Shown: piece after piece, positions 28,103-36,123 of the stretch
Layout of the letters: each line of letters begins with the position of its first letter
How positions within the stretch are numbered: the first letter of the stretch is position 1
Assembly (NCBI RefSeq): GCF_003052295.1
Contig: NZ_QBLC01000001.1
Span: 310,001-374,000 of the forward strand
Length of the DNA: 64,000 bases
Direction: 5' to 3'
Source: Trichococcus paludicola
GTDB lineage: Bacteria; Bacillota; Bacilli; Lactobacillales; Aerococcaceae
Program-made: the position numbers and the translations under genes
The notes under the pieces: model-generated
Database searches by the model: none
The model's input: the letters and a program-made list of their open reading frames with translations, nothing else
What the model was told of the DNA's origin: nothing

Positions 28103-28116
28103 GTTCAATTTTGAAC
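28103..28116. promoter_or_regulatory. Palindrome GTTCAATTTTGAAC upstream of the GH3 gene
   Basis: A 6-2-6 perfect dyad lies in the 317-bp region upstream of the GH3 start. A possible promoter (TATACT at 28176) follows it. Candidate operator only. The rest of the region shows nothing clear. Confidence 0.3.
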
Positions 28117-28263
28117 AGAATCCGAACCTTTTGAAAACAGGGTGAAAGTGCCTTCATTTTTTTAGATAAAATGCCTATACTTGTTCTTGTAGGAAAGGCG
28201 GTGCTGACGCCAACCCGCTGCAGCATCGATCTGTTCCAGAACTATTTTGAGAGGGGTCAAATC

Positions 28264-30027
28264 ATGAGAGTCGACTTAACAAGCAAACCTTATAAACTGG
28301 ATGCCGAGGGAATCAAGTGGGTCAAAGATACAATCGCAGACATGACGATCGAAGAAAAAATCGGTCAACTGTTCATCAATATGGGTTCAGAACGCACGGA
28401 GGAATATTTGACTGGCGTATTGAATAACTATCACATCGGCGGAGTCCGTTACAATCCAGGCTTGGCGGAAGAAGTATATGAGCAAAATAAAATTCTGCAG
28501 GAAAACAGCAAAATTCCTTTGTTAATCGCTGCCAACACGGAAGCGGGCGGTAACGGCGCTTGTAAAGACGGCACCTATGTAGGCGTTGAAGTGAAAATTG
28601 CTGCTACAAACGATACGAAGTACGCATACGAAATGGGCCGCGTTTCCGGTGTGGAAGCTGCTGCTATCGGCTGCAACTGGAGTTTCGCCCCTATCGTGGA
28701 CATCAACCGCAACTGGCGTAACCCAATCATCGCAACCCGTACATGGAGCGGCGATGTGGATAAGACTATTGCATTATCGTTGGCATACATGAAGGGAATC
28801 CAGGAAAGCGGCATCGCGCCAGCGGCAAAACATTTCCCTGGTGACGGAATCGATGAGCGCGACCAACATTTATCTTTCAGTGTAAACCCATTTTCGACAG
28901 AAGAATGGGACGCTACTTTCGGTAAAGTGTACGGCACTTTGTTCGATGCTGGCTTGCCGTCCATCATGGCAGGACACATCTCCTTGCCTGAATACGTGAA
29001 ACACTTCAACCCGGCTGCTACCGTTCAGGAACAGATTATGCCGGCTACTTTGAACAAATACATCCTGACTGATCTGTTGCGCGACAAGATGGGCTTCAAT
29101 GGTTTAGTAGTAACAGACGCTAGCCACATGGTTGCGATGACTTCTGCTATGAAACGTCAAGATATGCTGCCGACAGCTATCGCTGCAGGTTCTGACTTGT
29201 TCTTGTTCTTCAACGATCCGGACGAAGATTTCCAATGGATGTTGGATGGCTACAACAACGGCGTCATCACGGATGAGCGTTTGGAAGAAGCTCTGATGCG
29301 TATCTTGGGTACAAAAGCTGCTTTAGGCCTGCACAAAAAAGCGAAAACAGAAATCTTGCCATCCAAAGAAGAAGCGATGGCTAAAATCGGCTTGCCGGAA
29401 AACAAAGCAATCGCAGTTGAGGTTGCCGACAAGGCAATCACTTTGGTCAAAAACAACCAAAATATCTTCCCGATTTCACCAGAAAAGACAAAACGTGTCC
29501 TATTGGTCAACGTTGAAGGCCACAAAGGCGGCTTCGGCGCAATGATCGGCGGCGAAGCGGTTCGCCCTGTCGATACGTTGAAAGGGATCCTGGAAGCTGA
29601 AGGTTTTGAAGTTTCCATATGGGAATCCACGGAAGAGCGGATCAACAAATTGCCGGAAGAAGAAAGAGGCGCTGCCGTTGCGAACGTATACGCTCAAAAA
29701 CGTCCGATCAAAGAATTGATCGCAGCCTACGACCTGATCATCAACGTAGCTTCGGTACAACCGAATACGGATCAACGCATCCAATGGCCAGCTTCAAAAG
29801 GGACACCGGACATTCCTTTCTATGTCCATGAAATTCCAACAATCTTTATTTCTGTACAGGCACCGAACCACTTGGCTGACGTGCCGCAAGTACAAACGTA
29901 CATCAATACATACGATAGCAAGGACTTCACTTTGCAAGCCCTTGTCAACAAAATGGTAGGCCGTTCCGAATTCACTGGCGTTTCTCCAGTAGATGCATTC
30001 TGCGGATTCCTGGATACGCGTTATTAA
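28264..30027 (+). CDS. Glycoside hydrolase family 3, NagZ-like type
   Basis: 587 residues from ATG 28264, with GAGAGGGG upstream. The TIM barrel carries KHFPGDGIDERDQH (about 189-202), matching the NagZ-type loop with an Asp-His acid/base pair (Asp200/His202), and the nucleophile Asp285 in VVTDASHM. An alpha/beta domain (about 390-587) follows. There is no signal peptide. NagZ enzymes release beta-N-acetylglucosamine, for example in wall recycling; the GDG in place of the usual GHG leaves the substrate open. It is a clear paralogue of the gene at 56407 in the glucuronate operon. Confidence 0.85.
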   Translation: MRVDLTSKPYKLDAEGIKWVKDTIADMTIEEKIGQLFINMGSERTEEYLTGVLNNYHIGGVRYNPGLAEEVYEQNKILQENSKIPLLIAANTEAGGNGACKDGTYVGVEVKIAATNDTKYAYEMGRVSGVEAAAIGCNWSFAPIVDINRNWRNPIIATRTWSGDVDKTIALSLAYMKGIQESGIAPAAKHFPGDGIDERDQHLSFSVNPFSTEEWDATFGKVYGTLFDAGLPSIMAGHISLPEYVKHFNPAATVQEQIMPATLNKYILTDLLRDKMGFNGLVVTDASHMVAMTSAMKRQDMLPTAIAAGSDLFLFFNDPDEDFQWMLDGYNNGVITDERLEEALMRILGTKAALGLHKKAKTEILPSKEEAMAKIGLPENKAIAVEVADKAITLVKNNQNIFPISPEKTKRVLLVNVEGHKGGFGAMIGGEAVRPVDTLKGILEAEGFEVSIWESTEERINKLPEEERGAAVANVYAQKRPIKELIAAYDLIINVASVQPNTDQRIQWPASKGTPDIPFYVHEIPTIFISVQAPNHLADVPQVQTYINTYDSKDFTLQALVNKMVGRSEFTGVSPVDAFCGFLDTRY

Positions 30028-30039
30028 TCGATAAGAAAA

Positions 30040-30081
30040 AACTTCACAAGTCCGCGCTCCGCGATCCTGTGGAGTTTTTTT
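30040..30081 (+). terminator. Terminator after the GH3 gene
   Basis: AACTTCACA pairs with TGTGGAGTT, with an inner GCG/CGC stem, followed by T7. Confidence 0.8.
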
Positions 30082-30137
30082 GTGGTTTATCCAGTGTTGA
30101 TGCGCCATCTTGCCAGCCGTCATTCCCGAAAACATAT

Positions 30138-30193
30138 TTGCAAGTGCCTGTTAGTGGTGATAAAATGAAAGAAATTTCATTTATAAAATAAAT
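30138..30193 (+). promoter_or_regulatory. Promoter and dyads upstream of the Lrp-family gene
   Basis: TTGCAA (30138-30143), 17 bp, TAAAAT (30161-30166) is a good promoter. Starting in the -10 are two dyads: AATGAAA-N4-TTTCATT (30164-30181) and ATTTAT-AAA-ATAAAT (30179-30193). AT-rich dyads at the start point suit autoregulation by an Lrp-type protein. Confidence 0.6.
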
Positions 30194-30247
30194 GAATATT
30201 AGAGCCTGAGAATGGCCCGAATGCGTATAGCCAGAGGAGGCAAAACG

Positions 30248-30742
30248 ATGAAAAACGAATTGAAGGAAAAAATCCTGAAGATTATCGAAAAGAACAACAA
30301 ACTGACTGATGAAGAAGTTGCGGTGATGTTAGGCGTGGCCACAGAAGCAGTGGCGATTGCGGTGAAAGAACTGGAAGCGGACAAAATCATCTGCGGCTAC
30401 CATACCTTGATCAATTGGGACAAGACCGGCGATGACGAAGTTTCTGCCATCATCGAGCTGCGCGTAAATCCGCAAAGAGGGTCCGGATTCGACCGTATCG
30501 CGGAAAAAGTATACCAATTCCCGGAAGTGGAAACTGTTTTCCTGATGTCCGGCGGTTTTGATTTCATGGTGCAACTGAAGAAAGCTCCGATGAAGGAAAT
30601 TGCTTTGTTTGTTGCGAAACGCCTTTCTGTGATCGATGAAGTACAATCAACCACTACTCATTTCGTATTGAAACGTTATAAAGACCACGGCACGTTGTTC
30701 GTGGATGAGGGTGACGACAAACGGATGGTGCTGACTCCATGA
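30248..30742 (+). CDS. Lrp/AsnC-family transcriptional regulator
   Basis: 164 residues from ATG 30248, with AGAGGAGG upstream. An N-terminal winged helix (about 3-55, LTDEEVAVMLGVATEAVAIAV) precedes an RAM effector domain (about 70-150). These regulators sense amino acids. The stop overlaps the next gene's start (ATGA), so regulator and aminotransferase are coupled. The dyads at its promoter suggest it controls its own operon. The ligand is probably an amino acid handled by the aminotransferase. Confidence 0.88.
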   Translation: MKNELKEKILKIIEKNNKLTDEEVAVMLGVATEAVAIAVKELEADKIICGYHTLINWDKTGDDEVSAIIELRVNPQRGSGFDRIAEKVYQFPEVETVFLMSGGFDFMVQLKKAPMKEIALFVAKRLSVIDEVQSTTTHFVLKRYKDHGTLFVDEGDDKRMVLTP

Positions 30743-31920
30743 GAAATCCGATAAATGCTAAGGTGCGCGAAATCAAACCTTCCGGCATCCGGAGATTTTT
30801 TGATATTGCGAATGAGATACCCGGAGTGATTTCGTTGGGGGTAGGCGAGCCCGACTTTGACACCCCTTGGATTGTGCGTGACGAAGGCATGTATACCCTC
30901 CAAAAAGGACGTACGTTCTACACTGCTAATGCCGGTTTGGCCGAACTGCGCCAGGAAATCTGCTTATATTTGGAACGTCGCTACAATCTGCACTATTCCC
31001 CCGAGGATGAAACTGTCGTTACGGTGGGCGGAAGTGAAGCCATTGATTTGGCGCTGCGGGCCATGCTGGATCCGGGCGATGAGGTCGTCTACGCGGAGCC
31101 ATGCTATGTTTCCTATCTTCCATGCATCGTATTGGCTGACGGGGTTCCCGTAGCTATCCCGTTGCAGGAGAAGAACCAATTCCGTTTGACGAAAGAAGAG
31201 CTGGAAGCAGCGATCACTCCCAAAACAAAAGTACTGATTCTTTCTTATCCCAACAATCCGACTGGGGCCGTTATGTCCAAAGAGGACCTGGAAGCGATCG
31301 CTGAAGTCATCATCGCAAACGATCTATTCGTCATCACTGATGAGATCTATAGTGAACTTTCCTACAATGGAAATCACTTCAGCATTGCCGCTTTGCCGGG
31401 AATGAAGGAACGGACCGTGTACATCAATGGCTTCTCGAAAGGATACGCGATGACCGGTTGGCGTCTGGGCTACGCAACTGCTCCGCCGATCATTATGGAA
31501 CAGATGATCAAAATCCATCAATTCGCCATCATGGCCGCACCGACGACAAGTCAGTACGCCGGCATTGTTGCGTTGCGGAATTGTGATGACAATGTAGCCG
31601 AGATGCGTGAAAGTTACAATCAACGTCGCCGTTATCTAATGAAAGTCCTAAAAGATTTGGAATTGCCTTGTTTTGTACCTTATGGCGCCTTTTATATCTT
31701 CCCGAACATAACCGAATTCGGCTTGACTTCGGAAGAATTCGCCACCCGGTTGGTTCAGGAGGAGAAAGTGGCTGTTGTGCCAGGCACAGCCTTCGGAGAG
31801 AGCGGAGAGGGATTCATCCGTATTTCCTACGCTTATTCAATCGAAGAGCTGAAAGAAGCCTTCGAACACATAAAAAGCTTTATCGGACGCCTACGTGCAG
31901 AGAATAAAAGCAATCAATAA
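30739..31920 (+). CDS. Class I/II pyridoxal-phosphate aminotransferase
   Basis: 393 residues of fold type I. GVGEPDFDTPW (about 35-45), NNPTGAV (about 173-179) and the cofactor-lysine segment INGFSKGYAMTGWRLGY (about 229-245) are all present. It resembles aromatic or broad-range aminotransferases (PatA/AraT-like) of lactic acid bacteria. Being translationally coupled to an Lrp regulator, it is likely induced by its amino-acid substrate. A second enzyme of the same superfamily lies at 44263-45432. The exact substrate is not certain. Confidence 0.88.
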   Translation: MRNPINAKVREIKPSGIRRFFDIANEIPGVISLGVGEPDFDTPWIVRDEGMYTLQKGRTFYTANAGLAELRQEICLYLERRYNLHYSPEDETVVTVGGSEAIDLALRAMLDPGDEVVYAEPCYVSYLPCIVLADGVPVAIPLQEKNQFRLTKEELEAAITPKTKVLILSYPNNPTGAVMSKEDLEAIAEVIIANDLFVITDEIYSELSYNGNHFSIAALPGMKERTVYINGFSKGYAMTGWRLGYATAPPIIMEQMIKIHQFAIMAAPTTSQYAGIVALRNCDDNVAEMRESYNQRRRYLMKVLKDLELPCFVPYGAFYIFPNITEFGLTSEEFATRLVQEEKVAVVPGTAFGESGEGFIRISYAYSIEELKEAFEHIKSFIGRLRAENKSNQ

Positions 31921-31923
31921 GAA

Positions 31924-31970
31924 GAAAGACTGCAGAGTTGCGTTCCTACGCAAATTTTGCGGTCTTTTTT
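31924..31970 (+). terminator. Terminator after the aminotransferase
   Basis: AAAGACTGCAGA...TTGCG pairs with CGCAA...TTTTGCGGTCTTTT and ends in T6, just after the stop. Confidence 0.8.
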
Positions 31971-32098
31971 ATCTTTATCATGCGGGAAAGAAGCGTATAA
32001 TTCGGGAGGGATGCTTGTGCGTTTATTTTCTAAAGCATCAGAAGAATGGCTATGTATCAAGATTTTTGAACATTTTAAAAATTTTTGAATAAAAATGG

Positions 32099-32127
32099 TT
32101 TACAAAATATACCCTATGGGGTATTAT
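32099..32127 (+). promoter_or_regulatory. Promoter with embedded CstR-type operator
   Basis: TTTACA (32099-32104), 17 bp, TATTAT (32122-32127). The spacer and the -10 contain the near-palindrome ATACCCTATGGGGTAT (32109-32124), the AT-flanked C-run/G-run typical of CsoR/CstR operators. Binding would block RNA polymerase until persulfide modifies the repressor encoded at the end of the operon. Confidence 0.8.
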
Positions 32128-32171
32128 AAGTCCATAAGCGATTGATACTACTTACGAAAAAGGAGCCAAGT

Positions 32172-32486
32172 ATGCTATTTAATTTATTCAACAGTATGCC
32201 TTCCGTATCCACTAAGGAATTGGAAGCCAAATTAACCGAAAAACCACAAATAATCGATGTCCGTGAACCGAACGAATTCATCGCAGGACATATTCCTGGC
32301 GCAAAAAATGTTCCGTTGCGAAAAGCGGAGACATATACCCCTAAGGGTAAAGTTTATGTGATCTGCCAATCAGGCGGACGCAGCAAACGGGCGGCGACCA
32401 TCTTAAAATCCAAAGGCTACGATGTAGTCAATGTAAAAGGCGGCATGTCCGCATGGTCAGGACCGACAAGAGGAGGAAAACTATGA
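32172..32486 (+). CDS. Single-domain rhodanese
   Basis: 104 residues from ATG 32172, preceded by AAGGAGCC. It is a rhodanese fold with IIDVREPNEFIAGH and the active-site loop CQSGGRS, in which Cys65 would carry the persulfide. Such proteins move sulfane sulfur between small thiols and proteins. It is first in a four-gene operon and overlaps the next gene by 4 bp. In related cst/CoADR operons it works with the reductase downstream to handle persulfides. Confidence 0.9.
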   Translation: MLFNLFNSMPSVSTKELEAKLTEKPQIIDVREPNEFIAGHIPGAKNVPLRKAETYTPKGKVYVICQSGGRSKRAATILKSKGYDVVNVKGGMSAWSGPTRGGKL

Positions 32487-34138
32487 TGAAAATTGTTATT
32501 ATCGGTGGAGTGGCAGGCGGTATGTCCGCTGCAACACGTTTGAGAAGATTGAATGAAGATGCAGAAATCATCGTATTGGAAAAAGGACCTTTCGTTTCCT
32601 TTGCGAACTGTGGCTTGCCTTACTATGTTTCAGGCGATATCCAAGAACGCAGTGATCTCTTGGTCCAAACCCCTGAGCAATTGCGCGCACGTTTTGACTT
32701 GGATGTCCGTCCTTTCAGCGAAGCGATCGCAATCGATCCGGATAAAAAAGAAGTGACAGTCCGTTCTAAAGAGGGCGAATACCAACTGGCTTACGATAAA
32801 GTCATTTTATCCCCAGGTGCGAAACCATTCGTACCGCCGGCTGAAGGCCTTTCCGAAGCCAAAAATATCTTCACAATGCGCAATGTACCGGATGTGGATG
32901 CTGTCACAGGCTTCATCCTTGAGCACAAACCGAAAAAAGCGGTCGTCATCGGAGCAGGATTCATCGGTCTTGAAATGGCTGAGAGCTTAGCGCACCGCGG
33001 TTTGGCTGTAACGATCGTCGAAAAAGCACCGCATGTCTTGCCTCCATTTGATGAAGAAATGGCTGCCTACTTGGCGGATGAATTGAAAGCGAACGGCGTG
33101 ACGCTGTATACAGGCGTTGCGGCTACTGCTTTCCAAAATGAAGGCAAAACAATCATCTTGGAAAACGGCGTGGAACTCGAAAGCGACTTGACAATCATGT
33201 CAGTCGGCGTCCAACCTGAGAACAGCCTAGCGATCGCTGCGGGTATCGAAACAGGCATGCGCGGCGGTATTCTGGTCGATGAAAACTATGAGACAAGCAA
33301 AAAAGACATCTACGCAGTAGGTGACGCAATCATCGTGAAACAACAAATCACTGGTGAAGATACGATGATCGCTTTGGCTTCGCCAGCGAACCGTCAAGGA
33401 CGTCAAGTAGCTGATGTCATCAGCGGCTTGAACAGAAAAAATAAAGGCAGCATCGGAACCGCAATTGTGCGTGTATTCGGTCTGGCCGGCGGTTCAACAG
33501 GTTTGAACGAGCGCCAATTGCAGCTGTCAGGAAAAGAGTATGCAGTCGTGCATATCCAAGGAAAGAACCATGCCGGCTACTATCCGAATGCGTCAGCGAT
33601 CGTCCTGAAATTGGTTTTCCATCCGAAAACCGGTGAAATTTACGGAGCGCAAGCTATCGGGGCGGATGGCGTAGACAAACGGATCGACATCATCGCTACA
33701 GCAATCAAAGGCAATTTGACAGTCCATGATTTGCCGGAATTGGAATTCACTTACGCGCCGCCGTTCGGTTCAGCCAAAGATCCAGTCAATATGGCGGGCT
33801 ACGCAGCCATGAACATCATCGAAGGCGTTTCTGAATCCATCCAATGGTATGAATTGGAAAAGATGCAGGAAGCTGGCTATCAACTGTTGGACGTCCGCGG
33901 TGAGGGCGAAATCGCAAGACTAGGAGCCTTGAAGGGCGCCATCAACATCCCAGTCGATGATTTACGCGCACGTATCGGAGAATTATCGAAGGAAACACCG
34001 ATCATCGTCAGCTGCCAAAGCGGCTTGCGTAGCTATATAGCAGAACGTGTATTGAAACAAAATGGATTTACAGTCAAAAATTTAGATGGTGCATTCAGCT
34101 TATATGCAACCGTCAGACCAGAAAAGGTGGTAAAATAA
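32483..34138 (+). CDS. CoA-disulfide/persulfide reductase with C-terminal rhodanese domain
   Basis: 551 residues. The ATG overlaps the preceding stop (ATGA), with AGAGGAGG upstream. It has an FAD-binding GGVAGGMSAA at the N-terminus, the redox Cys43 in FANCGLPYY, an NAD(P)H site (VVIGAGFIGLEMAES, near 155), and a C-terminal rhodanese domain (about 460-551) with Cys511 in CQSGLRS. CoADR-rhodanese fusions reduce CoA persulfide or polysulfide to release sulfide and CoA. With two further rhodaneses and CstR it forms a sulfane-sulfur detoxification unit. Confidence 0.92.
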   Translation: MMKIVIIGGVAGGMSAATRLRRLNEDAEIIVLEKGPFVSFANCGLPYYVSGDIQERSDLLVQTPEQLRARFDLDVRPFSEAIAIDPDKKEVTVRSKEGEYQLAYDKVILSPGAKPFVPPAEGLSEAKNIFTMRNVPDVDAVTGFILEHKPKKAVVIGAGFIGLEMAESLAHRGLAVTIVEKAPHVLPPFDEEMAAYLADELKANGVTLYTGVAATAFQNEGKTIILENGVELESDLTIMSVGVQPENSLAIAAGIETGMRGGILVDENYETSKKDIYAVGDAIIVKQQITGEDTMIALASPANRQGRQVADVISGLNRKNKGSIGTAIVRVFGLAGGSTGLNERQLQLSGKEYAVVHIQGKNHAGYYPNASAIVLKLVFHPKTGEIYGAQAIGADGVDKRIDIIATAIKGNLTVHDLPELEFTYAPPFGSAKDPVNMAGYAAMNIIEGVSESIQWYELEKMQEAGYQLLDVRGEGEIARLGALKGAINIPVDDLRARIGELSKETPIIVSCQSGLRSYIAERVLKQNGFTVKNLDGAFSLYATVRPEKVVK

Positions 34139-34139
34139 T

Positions 34140-34436
34140 ATGTATCAATCAATTACAATGCCGGAATTCGAACAATTATGGAAAAAAACTCCTGTCAAAC
34201 TAGTGGACGTACGTGAAGATGATGAATTTGCACATGCACACGTTGACGGTGCCATCTCTATGCCTTTGAGCGGTTTAGAAGACACTGTGGATCAACTGGA
34301 TAAGGATGAAAATTACTATGTTATGTGCCTGAGCGGTGCTCGCTCAACTGCAGCTTGCCAATATCTTGCTTCAAAGGGCTACAAAGTAACGAACGTAATG
34401 GGAGGCATTTCGGCCTGGAGGGGTGAAGTTGTGTGA
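34140..34436 (+). CDS. Second single-domain rhodanese
   Basis: 98 residues with LVDVREDDEF (about 21-30) and the active-site loop CLSGARS (Cys63). Loop residues differ from the first rhodanese (CQSGGRS), so thiol partner or reactivity may differ. It begins 1 bp after the reductase stop and overlaps cstR as GTGA. Confidence 0.9.
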   Translation: MYQSITMPEFEQLWKKTPVKLVDVREDDEFAHAHVDGAISMPLSGLEDTVDQLDKDENYYVMCLSGARSTAACQYLASKGYKVTNVMGGISAWRGEVV

Positions 34437-34696
34437 ACCAATACAACAAAAATATAATCAACCGCATTAAGCGTGCGGAAGGACAAATGCGTGGCATCCT
34501 TGCCATGATGGAAGACGGAAAGAACTGTTCCGACGTCGTGACGCAATTATCCGCAGTCCGATCCAGCATCGACCGCGCAATGGGGATCATCGTTGCGGAA
34601 AATCTGGTCGCCTGCGTGAACGACCAGGAAAAAGACAACATTTCGAAAGAAGAAAGCGTCCAACAAGCAATCAATCTGTTGGTTAAGAGCAGATAG
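34433..34696 (+). CDS. cstR: CstR-type persulfide-sensing repressor (CsoR family)
   Basis: 87 residues, a small all-helical CsoR/RcnR-family protein. Cys32 (KNCSDV) and Cys61 (LVACVN) are kept, but the Cu(I)-binding histidine of CsoR is replaced by Asn57. The Cys pair without His marks the CstR subgroup, which forms a di- or trisulfide with sulfane sulfur and then leaves DNA. GTG start with GGAGGGGTGA upstream. As last gene of the operon it would repress the promoter at 32099-32127. It is followed 6 bp later by a structured repeat. Confidence 0.9.
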   Translation: MNQYNKNIINRIKRAEGQMRGILAMMEDGKNCSDVVTQLSAVRSSIDRAMGIIVAENLVACVNDQEKDNISKEESVQQAINLLVKSR

Positions 34697-34701
34697 AGCG
34701 A

Positions 34702-34808
34702 GATGATTCGCATTTAGACACCCATACGTTGGAGGAACCTGCTGCCGTTCATCGTTTTTGTGGACGACAGCAGGTTGCGAAACGGCAGTGGTGTCTGCGA
34801 ATCAGAAC
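34702..34808. repeat. Structured 107-bp repeat, copy A
   Basis: The outer arms TGATTCGCA...GACACC and GGTGTC...TGCGAATCA enclose a long inner hairpin (AACCTGCTG/CAGCAGGTT plus further pairs). A conserved TTGCGAAACGG lies between the inner hairpin and the right outer arm. Copy B at 58282-58388 has the same length and the same end sequences but a different inner stem. It starts 6 bp after the cstR stop. Confidence 0.85.
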
Positions 34809-34834
34809 GCGTTTGCTGAGAGCGTAACAAATGT

Positions 34835-34876
34835 AAGCAGGGGCTGTCTCGAAAAGAGATGGTCTCTGCTTTTTTG
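34835..34876 (+). terminator. Terminator of the cst operon
   Basis: AAGCAG...TCTC-GAAAA-GAGA...CTGCTTTTTT forms a hairpin with wobble pairs in its middle, ending in T6. It follows repeat copy A. Confidence 0.7.
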
Positions 34877-34906
34877 TTGTCCGCTATAAATATGTTGGCA
34901 GCTGCC

Positions 34907-35068
34907 GCTGACCGGAGGAGGGCAGCTGGAGTGATCATCAGCTCCGGCGAGGATCCGCCCGCCGGAGTACGCCGGTAACGTTCATCCCCACCTCCTGCCA
35001 AGCTTCCCTCATCGGAGGACAGAATCAGAATGTTGGCCGACCTCCGGCGAAGCCTCCGTTCGCCGGAG
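34907..35068. repeat. GC-rich intergenic region with two matching hairpins 100 bp apart
   Basis: CTCCGGCG...CGCCGGAG occurs at 34942-34967 and again at 35042-35068, with starts exactly 100 bp apart. The palindrome GGCAGCTGCC and several CCGGAGG/CCTCCGG half-sites lie nearby. The stretch is much richer in GC than its surroundings. Open frames across it are low-complexity and have no ribosome-binding site. Confidence 0.6.
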
Positions 35069-35114
35069 CACACATAATAAAAAAACGAATGCCAAACTCC
35101 GGCACACAATTATT

Positions 35115-35142
35115 TTGTACACACACGCCATTCTGATACACT
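35115..35142 (+). promoter_or_regulatory. Promoter of the ABC-2 exporter operon
   Basis: TTGTAC (35115-35120), 16 bp, TACACT (35137-35142), about 70 bp before the likely TTG start. Confidence 0.5.
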
Positions 35143-35208
35143 GAACATGAAGAAGTTATTACATATTCTGGAATAGCAATGCTTCGCTATCAGAGAGGGT
35201 GTTTTCAG

Positions 35209-36123
35209 TTGGAAAAAATCATAGAAGTCAAAGGCTTATCAAAGCGTTTCGGGGATGTGCAGGCGGTCAATAACATCGATTTCCATGTGAATACCGGCCA
35301 GCTTTTTGCATTTTTGGGGCCGAACGGAGCGGGAAAGTCAACAACAATCGATATCATCTGCACGCTGCTGCAGGCGGACAGTGGAGAAGTCATGATAAAT
35401 GGTTTCACTTTAGGAAAGGATGATTTTGCGATCCGTTCCAATATAGGCGTCGTCTTCCAAACGAACTTGTTGGACAAACTGCTGACCGTCAAGGAAAATC
35501 TTGAGGTGAGAGGGAGTTTTTACGGATTGTCCAAAGCTGATTGGGAGCCGGCATTCCTCAGAGCGACTCAGGCTGCCGGGGTAACCGAATTTTTGGACAG
35601 GCCCTATGGAAAGTTGTCCGGGGGGCAGAAGCGGCGAGCCGATATCGCGCGGGCGTTGATCAACACGCCAAAGATCCTCTTTTTGGATGAGCCGACAACG
35701 GGCTTGGATCCCCAAACCCGCAAGAATGTTTGGGATACAATCCGGCAACTTCAAGCTGAACACGGGATGACGATTTTTCTGACGACGCATTACATGGAGG
35801 AGGCAGCCAACGCTGATTATGTCATGATCATTGATGAAGGAGAAATCATCGCAGAAGGAACCCCTGATGCGCTAAGGGAAAAGTACAGCTCTGACGTATT
35901 GAAGATGCGGACCGAAACAGTTTCCGAAGTGATCCGCATTTTGGATGCTCAACAGGCACAGTATGAGCTGCAGCAAGATCTCTTCCGTGTGAAATTAGGT
36001 AAAACAATGGATGCACTACCCATTCTGGAACAATGCAAACCATACCTGACATACTTTGAGGTGGTGGCGGGTTCCATGGACGATGCCTTTATTGCGATCA
36101 CAGGAAAGCAGGTGCAGGAATGA
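35209..36123 (+). CDS. ABC-2 type exporter, ATP-binding protein
   Basis: 304 residues from TTG 35209, which has GAGAGGGTG at a fair distance. ATG 35179 in frame has a poor site and would add ten residues. Walker A GPNGAGKST (about 39-47), signature LSGGQKRR (about 138-145) and Walker B ILFLDEPTTGLD (about 160-171) are intact. A C-terminal regulatory extension is typical of DrrA/CcmA-like proteins. It energises the permease encoded next, whose ATG overlaps its stop. Substrate unknown: drug, lipid or polymer export are all seen in this family. Confidence 0.9.
   Translation: MEKIIEVKGLSKRFGDVQAVNNIDFHVNTGQLFAFLGPNGAGKSTTIDIICTLLQADSGEVMINGFTLGKDDFAIRSNIGVVFQTNLLDKLLTVKENLEVRGSFYGLSKADWEPAFLRATQAAGVTEFLDRPYGKLSGGQKRRADIARALINTPKILFLDEPTTGLDPQTRKNVWDTIRQLQAEHGMTIFLTTHYMEEAANADYVMIIDEGEIIAEGTPDALREKYSSDVLKMRTETVSEVIRILDAQQAQYELQQDLFRVKLGKTMDALPILEQCKPYLTYFEVVAGSMDDAFIAITGKQVQE

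Noticed and set aside
34714..35109. 131-residue reverse-strand frame
   Set aside because: It spans the structured repeat, a terminator and the GC-rich block. Low-complexity composition and no ribosome-binding site.
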